Shown here in pieces: positions 39,754-51,263 of a stretch of DNA of 64,000 nt; the first letter of the stretch is position 1, and each line of letters begins with the position of its first letter. The DNA comes from Saccharum officinarum. Its lineage: Eukaryota; Streptophyta; Magnoliopsida; Poales; Poaceae. Under the pieces are notes generated by a model, which was given only the letters and a program-made list of their open reading frames with translations, did no database searches and had not been told where the DNA came from. The position numbers were made by a program, and so were the translations under genes. Location of the stretch: positions 97,828,701 to 97,892,700 of the forward strand of contig CM036159.1 in assembly GCA_020631735.1 (NCBI GenBank). The letters are read 5' to 3'.

Positions 39754-42217
39754 ATGGTCATCATCTCCAGCTCCATGGCCATGCCCAACGGCCTCACGTT
39801 CACCGTCGGCCAGATCACCTGGATCACCGGTCCTGACGTCTCCATCTCCATGACCGCGGAGGAAGCGTGGATTCAACCCGCGCCGACGACTACTTCACCT
39901 ACATCGGCTATGGCTCCGACCACGGCAAACACGGCTCCGACCACGATGGATCTACCTCCGACCACGGTACATCTGGCTCCGAGCACGCCTACAGCCACGC
40001 CGATAACCCGTCATCCGCTTCCCCGCTACAGAGGAAAGCAGATCGATAAAACCGACCTGCTCGACTCCATCGATCGGGTCGGCATCAAACTCACTGAAAC
40101 CCTAGCTCTGGTAAGTACGATTCGAAGCCAACCTAATGAGCAGGTAATGGCTCCCCACAACAGATCTATCCGACCGACTTGGACCAGTCGTCCTGCATGA
40201 CTTGGAACAGATCTTGTGATCGTATCTACTCCTAAGGGGCGCTCCGCTCGTCGCTAGCTAGCCTTCGCGACGGGTCTCCGACTCTGCGAGTATGAAGCCC
40301 CGACGGAGAACCACCAGGTCCAGCCCTACGGCCTGCAAAACATTGCCTCCAGCTACGCGCATAACCTACGACGCCGCTCGGATCCAGGTCCTATACACCG
40401 ATCTCGGCCGAAGCCACGCAACATCGTCAACATGGTCCGGATTGAAGATTACCGAGAAGGATCCGTCCACACAGTTCGAGAGGGTGACTCCGGCTCCTCA
40501 TCCGGCATCGCATCCAACGCATCTGTCCACACCGAGCTTCAGCGTCACGAAGATGAAGGCGTCAAATACGATCTGGATCTACCAGATCACGCCCCGGGTT
40601 TCCCCCAATTTCCGTCTTTCCCGCCAAGACGAGGGGATTTGATCCATGTCATCAGCAACGACGAGCCGCCAGCAGTTGGCGAAACAGAACAAGAAAATAT
40701 TGCACGCGAAGCACGCAATATTGACCGGTTTAATCGCCGGCAAATTGAAGCTGAAGCAGACCAGGAGGCACGACGCATAAGGGTCCGACCACGTGACCTC
40801 AACGATGCTTTTGACAGGGTAGGGGACAAACAAGTCTTCAAGACCCCAAGCGCCAACGTGGCCGTCGCCTTGGCGACAATGCAGCGGCTGCCCAACACTC
40901 CCGAGACCCAGGCAGTCCGTGATGACATACGAGCTTATCTGACAGCTGCTATGGCTCAGACTGCAGAAATAAATCAAGCCTGGGCTCCATCCGTTTCTGT
41001 CGAATCGAGCCACAGCCGCCAATACTCAAGTCGCTCACAGCCATTCAATCAATGCGGCTTGCGCAATAACGACCCATCGGACAATTGTCAAGGCGGAAAC
41101 GGTGGCTATGATAGTGGTCGGGACGACAACTGCCGCCGGGAGGGTGACCACCACGACGTTCGAGGCGATGACCGCCGGGATAACCATGGCAATCGCCGTG
41201 ATAACCACGGTCGTAGGGCTAATCCAGATGGCAATAATGATCTTCGCCATTACCTCGTCGGACGTGATCTGCGCGCTCGCATCAACCAGAGAGCCGATGA
41301 TCGTGCATCCCATGAAAGCTATCGCCGCATGGAATATGACACTGCCCATGGCCTGCCAGGTTTGAAACAGTTCACTCCACACCTTCGCCAAGTCATATGG
41401 CCCAAGAATTTCAAACTCGAGAAACTTCAGAAGTACGACGGCAAGGAAAACCCCGAATTATGGGTCATGCTCTACGAAACTGTGTGCCGCTCAGCTATGG
41501 CTGACGAGCACGTCATGTCTAACTACTTCCCAGTCGCGGTTGGTCATGCAGGTCACCAATGGCTGGTTAGCTTGCCAGCGAACTATTTTGACTCTTGGCA
41601 GGAACTCAGGCAGGCCTTCATCAACAATTTCATCGCTACTTGTGAATAACCCGGCAACAAGTATGATCTGCAATGGATCCGAGATCAAAAGGATGAACCA
41701 CTGCGCGAGTACATTCGGCGTTTCTCAGAGATGCGCATCAAGGTCCCATCAATCTCCGACAACGAAGCAATCGAGGCTTTCGTCACCGGCCTCCGGTTCC
41801 ACGACGCCCTAAGAGACAAGCTCCTCCGGAAGAGACCCGAATCAGTAATAGCGCTTCTGGCCACCGCTAAGAAATACGTGGACGCTGACGACGCTAAAAA
41901 AATAATCGTTGAAGAAGCAGCAAGGTTTCCACGCTCCGACCACCCTCCACACCACGACGATTACCGCGGCAATCGTGGTCAGAACGACAATTTTGACCGC
42001 CGCAACCAGCGCGACGACTCCCGCGACCACCGTGATCAACGTAATCAGCGGCGCAACCGCCGTGACGATTACAGGAGCAAGCGCGCTCGGGAAGATGACG
42101 ACGAGGTCAATACCGTGAAAAAGGGTGGTGGACGTCGTAACTACGAGGATGACTACGCCAAAACATTGAAGGGGCCTTGCTAGCTCCATCCTAAATCGAA
42201 CCACACCATGGAGAACC
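39754..42217 (+). pseudogene. Tat-lineage gag, truncated (element D2)
   Basis: The ATG at 39754 follows the primer site by about 30 bp. The frame is open to 40200 (a Thr/Pro-rich N-terminus), broken to 40432, open to 41649, then stopped by TAA and continued to about 42180. The central part holds an Asp/Arg/His-rich low-complexity stretch (RRDNHGNRRDNHGRR) and the gag domain begins near VIWPKNFKLEKLQKYDG. Further on are WLVSLPANYFDSWQELRQAF and EPLREYIRRFSEMR, ending in an RD/NR-rich basic tail. The gag ends where a piece of another LTR begins at about 42218. Protease and all of pol are missing. Confidence 0.82.
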
Positions 42218-42326
42218 GTCGTGATTTCACGGACTATCGGGTTATACGGGCTTAAGTTTGCTAAATCGTCTACTCTAGCGGGTGATTTTCTTACTTAATT
42301 TCGTATAATTGGTCGGTTCTGTTACA
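42218..42326 (+). repeat. Truncated 5' LTR end of element E
   Basis: Ends GGTCGGTTCTGTTACA and matches the reverse complement of the first 110 bp of the element C LTR. The left edge (about 42218) abuts the D2 gag. The true junction may differ by about 10 bp. Confidence 0.8.
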
Positions 42327-42328
42327 GC

Positions 42329-42340
42329 TGGTATCGGAGT
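42329..42340 (+). promoter_or_regulatory. Primer binding site of element E (tRNA-iMet type)
   Basis: TGGTATCGGAGT two bases after the LTR end. Confidence 0.82.
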
Positions 42341-42588
42341 AAGGTTTAGCGTGTTACTGTTCATAAGTGTATTTAAAACAAAAAGACGTTTGAAAACGTG
42401 ATTTCAAAACTAAAGAGTGTGCCAGTGGTCGTATCCTTTATGCCTAGTTAAGAACTCTAGGTGGCTTAATTAAGTACTGACTTGGGGTTCTTGCATTATA
42501 TTTCTCTTTCATTGCTCATATAGTGTGCTATTGTATGGGTGCCACTTGTTTGAGTGGTAATGTATGGATCCTTTGCCTCTATGCCTCG

Positions 42589-43112
42589 GTAAGTGTGAGT
42601 TATGAGAGCATGATCGGATACACCGCCGATCTAGAGAGAATGCTTATATGATGCTGGAGTAATTACATGTTCTACGCATGTTTTACAAAGGTATCCCATG
42701 CGTGGGTGTTCTATCCGTTGAGGCGATGTCGTCAATAGGACGATGGTTCGGGCAGTTACTACTGTTGTATGCGTATCTAGGGATTCGTGTAAAGCGTGTA
42801 GATAAATTTACTACTTTTATGCATGCATTGGGAATTAGGCTGAAATGCATCTTCTGCAGGTACATAACAATGTTATCGTGTAGAACGTATTAGTTACATA
42901 TTTGAGAGATCATTTGTATGCCACCGAATTCATCGCTAGAATTTAATTATTTCATAAGTTTGTGAGAATGTACGACACGTACATACATCATACTACTTGT
43001 GCATTTCATTCATGTCATGCATTCCTCCCCTTATAAATTGATTATCTCATTTTGATAAAAGTTGTATCACCTAAAATATGTTCTCACGGGGTAATAAAAA
43101 CTTTTGCTACAG
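42589..43112 (+). other. Putative leader intron of element E
   Basis: Donor CTCG|GTAAGTGTGAGTTA, followed by TGAGAGCATGATCG as in element C. Acceptor TTTTGCTACAG ends directly before the ORF0 ATG at 43113. Confidence 0.55.
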
Positions 43113-44098
43113 ATGGCCCACACGAAGCAGACTACCCGTAAGTCCACCGGAGGAAGAGCACCTCGACACCAGTTGGCCCTGAGGGAGCACCGCACCACGG
43201 ACACTTTCTTGAGCGAGTTTGGCATGCCGACCTTGCTTTGGAGAGTGCTCCATGATGTGGGGTATCCAGAGGGTCAGGTGCTGATGTACTCTTGGAATGA
43301 GAGCCAGTTAGCAGAGGATAGACTTGCAGTGGTAGAGATCACAGTTCCTGCTCTTGGCGATGCTCCCGAGTAGGATGGTTGGCACTTAGAGTTTGAGGGT
43401 CGCACTCCTATTGAGGGTGTAGAGGGAGCAGCTTTCCATGTCATCAGGGACATTATGAGCAGATTTCCTAGTGAGCTTACAGCAGCTCTGGTTCGCACTT
43501 TTCCTAGGGTGATCCTCGTGATGCTATTTGGGTTTAGCCTCAGGGAAGTGCTTTGGTCAGAGGTCCTGATGAGGGACAGGCTAGCGAAAACCATGCTATG
43601 AGTGCTATGTTTACAGCTATCAGGAATTATCAGGGTCTTGAGTGCACCTACTGGACTTTGACTGGCTTGCATGGTGATGATAAGCTCAAGGCAAGAAAAT
43701 AGAAGAAGAAGCAGGCACGTGCTATAGCTAGTTTGCAGGAGCAGTTGGCTGATATGAGCTTACAATAGGACCAGGCTGTAGAGAGAGGTGATAGAGCTAT
43801 GCAGCGGGTGCATATGTTGACTTAGGCCAACAACAATACAGACTGCATGATTAGACAGTTTGTTCAGGAGAGGAATAAAACCTAGAACGAGAGGGACCTT
43901 TTGATATAGAGGGTCGATGAGCTAGAGGAGTACAACGTCAACCTGCACGAGGAGTTTCACGTGCTCTACAATGGGGTTGACCCATATGCTCCTCTAGACA
44001 CCGCTGGCATGGACATCGATGACGACGAGGACGAGCCTGTAGCTTCACCTGGGGGCGATGGCGACGTCTCTGACCCCAACGACGGCCCCGAGGAGTAG
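43113..44098 (+). pseudogene. ORF0 of element E: histone H3-tail mimic, globular part, coiled coil, acidic tail
   Basis: After Met the residues are AHTKQTTRKSTGG then RAPRHQLA, matching H3 residues 1-21 at 17 positions (changed: R2H, A7T, K14R, K18H). K4, R8, K9, S10 and T11 are kept. Unlike element C, a region of about 150 residues follows (TFLSEFGMPTLLWRVLHDVG, HLEFEGRTPIEGVEGAAFHV, IMSRFPSELTAALVRTFP). A coiled coil (ASLQEQLADMSL, RVDELEEYNVNLHEE) and an acidic tail (MDIDDDEDE) come next. The NLHEE block also occurs in element C. The frame is broken by a series of TAG stops, and there is at least one frameshift near 43520-43600. The stop at 44096-44098 is the likely original end. Confidence 0.78.
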
Positions 44099-44400
44099 GC
44101 CAGTTGCCTTGCGCTAGTGTTTAGGTCCTGTCGTGATGACCTTTCTTTTGTCGGCATGTAACTTAATGTATCTCGGTTTGAACTTCTCAGACTTTACTTG
44201 ATGTTGGAACTTATTTAGGAATGCGATATCTGAATGCATAAAAGTCCAGTGTATGTATACTGACAATTTGGTTGTATGGACACGATGTTTGCATTTGAAG
44301 TAATTTATTAGTGATGTTTTTTTAATTGGGATATGATTATTGTTCCTTTGTTTTATTGTATGCATTTATTCTCTCCAGTGAATTCAGTATGGCATAATTT
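44099..44400. other. Spacer between ORF0 and gag of element E
   Basis: AT-rich, about 300 bp. No gene. Occupies the same position as 27884-28540 in element C. Confidence 0.55.
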
Positions 44401-45340
44401 TTTATTCACTCACATTAGTACAAACACTCGTCATACCACTTATGAGGCCGCTGAGACAGGTGGTAATGGTGCTAGGGCAGGTGGTAGTGGTGGAAACAAT
44501 GTCAACAACAATGAGCACCACCGTGAACCACACTTGCCACCTCCTCCCCTGCTCACTTCAGAGGTGTTATTTGCACAGTTGCTCGGGAGTCAGTGCAATA
44601 CGGAGCAATCTTAGAAAAACATGGATGATTTTCTGCGTACCATTGCTAACAATGTTCAACGCGGTAACAATCAAGGTGGTGGTAATGGGGTGAATCAGTA
44701 CAACAACTTCAAGGATTTTATGGACACTAGGCCGCCGATATTCAAGGAAGCAGCTGAACCCCTTGATGCTGAAGAATGGATCAACACCATGGAAGACAAA
44801 TTCTGTGTATTGAGGCTGACTGAGGTACTGAAAACTGAATATGCTACACATCAGTTGCAAGGGCCAGCGGGAATGTGGTGGAAGCACCATCGCACCACCT
44901 TCCCTCCAAATGCTCAGATTTCATGAAGAGAGTTCACTGAGGCCTTTTGTGGAGTTTATATTCCACCTGGGCTGACCGAGATGAAGTTGGGAGAGTTCTT
45001 GGCATTGAATCAGGGCACCAAAACCGTGACACAATATTTGCATGCTTTCAACAACTTATGTCGTTATGCTCCCGACATGCTAGACACAGACGCTAAGAGA
45101 ATTGCTAGTTTCAAGAGAGGATTGAATCCAAAAATGATGAAGCATGTGGGTACTAGTACCCGCGCCAGATTCAACAACTTTATCAGTGATTATCTGAAGC
45201 AGGAAAAGAACAATAATGCTAGTACCGCAGCCAAAAGTTGCAAGAGAGCGCTAGAGGGTGGTCCGTCCCAAGCAAGAGCACCTTTGGGAGGTCATCCTCC
45301 CTATCGTCCATCTGCACCTAACGCTAGGTTTAGGCCACCA
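44401..45340 (+). pseudogene. Element E gag
   Basis: The original start probably lies near 44417, where ATT stands in place of an ATG ahead of STNTRHTTYE. The frame carries FKDFMDTRPPIFKEAAEPLD, EEWINTMEDKFCV, LQGPAGMWWKHHR, YIPPGLTEMKLGEFLAL and FNNFISDYLKQEKN, the Tekay gag plan. Stops: TAG near 44613, TGA near 44925 and TAG near 45342. Confidence 0.82.
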
Positions 45341-45361
45341 TAGCAGAGAGGTCAGAATTTT

Positions 45362-45833
45362 ATGGGACCACATAAGACTTATAAGATGGCAGTGCAGTCC
45401 AACAAGGCAGCCGCAACTGCGGGACTGGGCAGTTCCAAGGGAGCTATGGGATCTGCTGGTATAGTGGGGGGACCTTGCTACAATTGTGATCAACCAGGTC
45501 ACTTCTCAAGGTTCTGTCCTTATTCGCCCAAGAAGAAGCAGCAAACCTATCCTGCTCGGGTGCATAGTATGACTGTTGATGAGATTCCTGAGGGAGAGCC
45601 CATAACCGCTGGTAAGTTTCCTATCAACCAACACCCTGCAGTTGTTCTATTTGATTCTATATTATCGTATTCTTTTATGAGTCAAGCATTTGCACGGAAA
45701 CATGAACAACTATGCACAGAATTAGGTTATGGTTACCGTTAAGTTCAGCGGGGGCTGATGTTTTGACCAATCAGATGGTTTGAGGGGCAACCCTTGAATT
45801 AGGTAGCAGACATTTTCGAGTGAACTTGATAGT
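45362..45833 (+). pseudogene. Element E zinc knuckle and N-terminal protease
   Basis: An intact CCHC knuckle reads CYNCDQPGHFSRFC (about residues 40-53 of the open stretch). The protease start follows as AVVLFDSILSYSF, where the usual DSG is DSI, so the active site is lost. The frame breaks near 45742 and is cut at 45833 by the solo LTR. The remainder of protease resumes at 50784. Confidence 0.82.
45829..45833. repeat. Target site duplication of the solo LTR, left copy (ATAGT)
   Basis: Identical to 50784-50788. Confidence 0.85.
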
Positions 45834-48800
45834 TGTCACAGAACCGCCCAAATTATAAGAACAAAAGTACAAAAACAATCGCTAGAGCAATTAAATTCCC
45901 GTACTTAAGCTCCTATAACTCCGGTAGTCCAATAAAATCATGAGGGATTTCAAGCCAACCAACATACAAGCCAAGTCATAGTGGTCCAACATAACAGGTC
46001 ATATGTTACATCCATTTCACAAGTAATTCAATATATATCAGACTTCAGTAGAGTTATTACAACTGAAGTTCAAAAGTAGCGGAAGCAAAGTAGTTTGAAA
46101 CTAATATCACCTTAATTCAAATACATGCCAGTACCAAGGTCAATTTCCAATAAAAGTATGAGAGACAAGATAGCTCAGAAGGATCATGCCCATGATCATA
46201 CTCCGCCACTATAGCAGGAGCCTTCCAATTCTTGCAGTAGCTATGATACATCACAACCTGCAACAAGTAGGAATAAACCCTGAGTACGAGAAGGTACTCA
46301 GCTAGACTTACCCGTCATAAACCAGAAATAATGACACCAAGGAGTATGCAAGGCTTTCTTTTAGTGGGCTAGCTTGACTCATTTGCGAAAAGCATAAGTT
46401 AACATGAATAAACTAATTTAAGTCCTTTTGCATCATCTTTATTATAACCTATTCAATCTAGGTAAGCACCTATGCTAAAGCAATCACTTGATTAACCATT
46501 AACATCAAAGGTTACCATTTTAGGTTTAGCATTTCCAACATCATCCACATAACCATCCGTGTTCCATCATCATTACTACGATGCAGTAACTCGAGTCAAG
46601 TGCTCACTATCTAGGAGCGATGGCGATTCGAATCGATTATTAACCAGCTGGTAATTTATTCCTCACACAAACCTCACTCACCCGCTAAAGTGAGATATTG
46701 GTCACCGAGTCAACTATCTAGGTAAGTCTCAAGTTTGCTAGGAACCACATGTACCAGGGGGCCGCCCGACTGCTCTTTGGCCTTATCATCGCGCCCCCGT
46801 GTCCTACCACACCTGCTCTGGTACAGTGCGCTGTGGGCAATCCACTTGGCCTGAATAATCTCCTAGCTTCGCAGTCGAAAGGTACGTTATTCGGCCAGCT
46901 AAATGTGAGGCATGCGTTCAACATGACCCGAGGCCCAACAACAGTCGGTCCTTAATCGACACAGACGGAAACTACAAGCACCCCAGAGCCCTGTCTGGTT
47001 GCCCAATACTTATTCCGCCCGGTCTCCAATTATCCATCAACACTTGGTTATTTCCAGGATATCATCCATTCCATAGCTAAAATATTCCAGTAACCACCTA
47101 TAATTGCAGGTGACCGAAAATCACCAATCGCTACCGGTCTAAGCAGGGCTAAGCAATATTTTCGATCCCGAACCAAAATAGGATTTTAGGCATATTTATG
47201 GGACAAGGAAAGGGTATATATGCAGCAAGTGTTTCCAGTCAACTCCTATAACTTAATGCAACAATACATATATAACATATATATACTCAATTGCTTTTAT
47301 AAAGTAGGAGGCTTAGTATGCTCCGGGGCTTGCCTAGGATCGAACACTAGGTTAGTGATTGACAGATGACACTCGCTTGGCGAGCATCTCCCATCCTAGC
47401 ACTTGCTTAGTCCTTCTATCTTCGGGATAGGTCCACCAAACACCGTCTTCGGGTTTGGCTCCAACATCTCGTTCTTCACGTGGTGCATCTAGCGAACCTA
47501 AATGAGATGCAAGATGCATGTGTATGAATATGATGAATGGTAACACATGATGCATCACATAAGCATTCAAGTAAACACACGATTAAGACATAGACACCAA
47601 TAGCTATTTAAGTAACATCACACAACCAATTAAAGAGGACAAGCACATCAAGCATAACACAAGTTTAACAAGATCACAAGTATCTTAACTTGACCATCAT
47701 CAAGGGCATAAGCCACACTTATCAACACATGTAGTAAACAACCACAACTAGCATCTGTCCATTTCTAGACTGCAAACAACAGCTGCATGTTTGGATCATA
47801 ACTAGAGTTATACAAATCCAATAGCCATGAAACAAGACATTCTCGAAAGCTCATGAAATTGTCTACAATTTATCTTTAAACATCTTAGCATAATTCTCAA
47901 GTTAACCAAGTCAAACATGCATATTTACATAATCTAATCCAGAGATTCCAGAGAACAACTATTTCTGGAACCCAACTTAGAACAGTCATAACTCACAAAC
48001 TACAAGGCCAAATGTCACCAAAATTTAACACAAGCTAGATTAATGAGTTATATACAACTTTGTTATAAGAATGTTTCTCAGAAAACATCATTTTCATGGT
48101 GCAATTACCAAAGTCCCAGAAACTGTCCAGGAAAGCATCACTTGCAAGAATAAATACTAACTTATGTTGCAAACATATAAGTGGGCAAAACCAACTTTAC
48201 CAACATGTTACACACGACTAATGAACACCAGAAAACATAGTGTCCCTCACCAAATAAATTCTTTTAATATATTTCTTAATTTATTTAGATGCCTAGGTGA
48301 TTTAATGAACATATACCAAAACTGCACCATAAATTCTACAAAACATATAGTAGCTAGAGTATCATCACAATAGTCTACTGTACAAATTTTAAGCCATTTG
48401 GATATGTATATCAACCTCTATGAAAAAGACAAGTTGCTATTGCAAGAATTCAAGTGAGAGCAAGATACACTAATAACTCACTCATATAGCAACCAAAATT
48501 CATGAAATTTTTACCACACCTCAAAAATCACATGAATAGAATGTCACAAAAATTTCACTTCATTTGGAGCCTTACATTTTTAGTTATGAAAAATAACAAA
48601 TTCAACTAGCATTAAAACCTAACTGCATAAATATATTTTTATAGAGAAAACTTTAAACTAAAACATGACATATTATGAATCTAATGCATAGAGAATTTCA
48701 CAAGGATTCCAAAAATTCCTCATTTGCTATTTTACGATTTTTCTACGATTTACTATGAATTTCCAAAGTTCCTGCAAAATAAATACAAATCAGTCCTAAG

Positions 48801-50783
48801 AGCACTATTCATCTGAGTGTATGACAATGCAGATAGGCCCCTGAACTACTTCGAATTCTTCCACGAGGTCCCTAGTCGCGATTTTGAAAACATAGGACGC
48901 TGGGGAAATGGCCGGTGGTGGCCGGAGGAGGCATGTCGGCGGTGATGGAGTGGTGGGAGAGCACTGAGAGGCCCGTGCGCACCCGTTGGGCTACCCAGCT
49001 CGGCGCGAGGCGGTCTGTGGCGATGCGGCCACGGCAGCAGGCAGCGACGACGACAGCGGCACGGTGGCAGCATCGCTCTAGCGACGGTCGGAGCCAAGAA
49101 AGAGGCTCAGGAGGGGCGGAGCGGTGAGGGGAAGGTGATGGCGCGGTCGGCATGGACGAAGGAAGGGCTGAACAGCGGGGACGCGGCGAGGCCGAGCTCG
49201 GCCATGGCTACGGCGGTGGTTCCCAACAGGGCCGGCTTGGGCAAGCGCGCGTGAGGGATGAATGGAGGCGAGGCGGAGATGTTGGCGAGGTCTGCTCGGC
49301 TCGGGACCGAGCACAGTAGCGGACACGGCAGCGGCACGAGCTCGAGCTAGAGCTCGACGCGGCCATGGCGGCATCCACGCTCTGCAGCGATAAGGAGAGG
49401 CGCGAGAGTGAGTGAAATGGAGGGCGAGTGAGGTGAGGAGGAGCTCAGGCATCCATTATTGAGGAGACTGGGGCGCTGGGACGCGCGGCAGCAGCCATCG
49501 GCCATGGTGGGTGCGCGACCCGTGCATGGTTGCCACAGAGACAATCTCGCGAACACGTGGTGTGCGCCGTTGTGCCCGTGTTGGAGGCCATGTTTGGGTT
49601 GGCTCTGGACCGAATCTAGAAATGGGCCAAAAAGCAAAGTTGTTCCTCTCCTAATGCTCTATATTTTCCATTAAGGGGCCAAAGTCATTAGAGCAGCCGA
49701 TTAGTGGTTAATCACCCCTAAAGATAGTTGTGTCAGTGCGTTGACAGTGATTAGCAAATTCCAACGATTGATGGCCAAAATAAAGTCAATCTGATGCCAC
49801 CTTTTTGCATGCTCTTCTCCACAATGTATGCTCCAACTTTTATAAAAGGACCAACTCAAGTTACTCAAGAAATTTTTGAGAACGCGCCATGCCATGTCGA
49901 TGTCGGTTAAGTGACAAAGTAAGCTTTTGCTGTCTTGGAAACTATCTTTGAAGATCCAAATGAACTCCAAATTGGATGACACTTGATTCATTGCTTCCAT
50001 CATGAAAAGTACTTCAACTCATATTAAGGAATCAATTTGAGCTAACACATTAATTTGGACGATAAAGCGTTGCAAAGAAGTCAACTTGCTGCTATCAATT
50101 CAGGGACTTAGAATATTTCTAAGTGTTGAAATAAACTGCAACATATTCAAACTTTGAGCCATGGTTTGACTTATTTCCATGCTGATCTAGCTCTTGGTCC
50201 AAAAACAAAGTTTCTTCTCCATAACATGAACTACAACTTTTATTTAAGGTCCAACTTCAAAACAGGTGCAGAAGCTATAGTTCTACTTGGATCAATGTAG
50301 CATCACGATAAAGATGAAATTATCCTTTTTGATCCATTGGAGCATTTTCGGGGCATTTGCTCAACACGAACCTTTCACGACTTTTGTTGTAGAGTCCATC
50401 TATAGTCTTTTGGGCAAGGTTGCAAGGTTTGGTTGATGACCTATATTTCTATTCACTTAATAGTGCAATTCAAGCACTTAGTAAAACTATTCCAACAAGG
50501 ATATAACTTATCATTTCATGTGACTTTTTGATTCTAAACTTCATGAAACTTTTCTAGGGATCAATATAGATAGGTACTAAGGTGAGACACATGAAGATAT
50601 TACAATAACACCACCCAAGCATATATCTTGAAAATGGCCTATATGTAAAGCAATGGTGCAACATCCAAGTTTAGGTTAGGCTCATCTCCATAGGTTGACC
50701 TTGACATCGTCATCTCCACTTAATCTATCATGTTTGAGCTCAAATCCACTGCTTAACTGGTGGCAAACACCTGGGGTGTTATA
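45834..50783 (-). mobile_element. Solo LTR, 4.95 kb, Tekay-related
   Basis: Starts TGTCACAGAACCGCCC and ends GGGTGTTATA. It is flanked by ATAGT on both sides and contains no gag or pol. The left part is similar in order and wording to the element C LTR (CCAAATTATAAGA, then CTGAGTAC and TACTCAGCTAGACTTACCCGTC, then CCGGGGCTTGCCT), so it has the same (minus) orientation. Middle: AT-rich 47570-48840, then a GC-rich island at about 48900-49560, then diverged repeats to the end. Solo LTRs arise by recombination between the two LTRs of one element. Open frames inside it are not supported as genes. Confidence 0.82.
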
Positions 50784-51263
50784 ATAGTTATGCCTGGACT
50801 AGTTCTGGATGTCATTATAAGGATGAATTGGATGAAGGATTAGAGAGCAGTTATAGATACAGGGAGGCGGGTACTTACCCTTAAGGATCTCCAGGGTGAG
50901 GGTACTTTCCAAGTACCATTGCCTCGAAGAACGGACCTTATAAGTGTGACATGTGCTACTGAAGTTATTCCTATTCATCATATTTCGGTAGTGTGTGAGT
51001 TTTCGGATGTGTTCCCAGATGAGTTACCTGGTCTTTCACTAGATAGGGACATTGAGTTTGAAATTGAGTTAATCCCCGGAACAGCTCCGACTTCAAGGTG
51101 ACCCTATCGGATGCCTCTAGATGAATTAGTTGAGCTGAAGAAGCAACTAGAAGAGTTATCGAAAAAGAGGTTTATCCGGCCAAGCAAGTCTGAATGGGGA
51201 TGTCCCGTCTTATTTGTGAAGAAGAAGAAAGAGGGCACGTTGAGAATGTGCGTGGATTATAGG
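50784..51263 (+). pseudogene. Element E protease end and reverse transcriptase start
   Basis: Continues the interrupted frame: VMPGLVLDVIIRMNWM (protease end), then VCEFSDVFPDELPGLSLDRD, IELIPGTAPTS, a [18 protein letters not shown], and [21 protein letters not shown] at about 51200-51260. It is cut off directly after CVDY by the LTR of element F. Confidence 0.85.

Larger units (their letters stand above)
42218..51263 (+). mobile_element. Decayed Tekay-type element with ORF0 (element E)
   Basis: Plus-oriented. It starts inside its own 5' LTR (only the last 110 bp remain), then primer site, leader, ORF0, gag, protease and the start of reverse transcriptase, where element F has inserted or cut it. 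It is interrupted at 45834-50788 by a solo LTR and one duplicate of its target site. The family is close to element C (similar LTR end, leader, ORF0 plan) but far more decayed. Confidence 0.85.

Noticed and set aside
41102..41391. Ala/Ile/Val-rich ORFs overlapping D2 gag
   Set aside because: Shadow frames of the Asp/Arg/His repeat in gag.
48846..49637. GC-rich ORFs in the solo LTR
   Set aside because: Same reason: overlapping low-complexity Pro/Arg/Ala frames on both strands.
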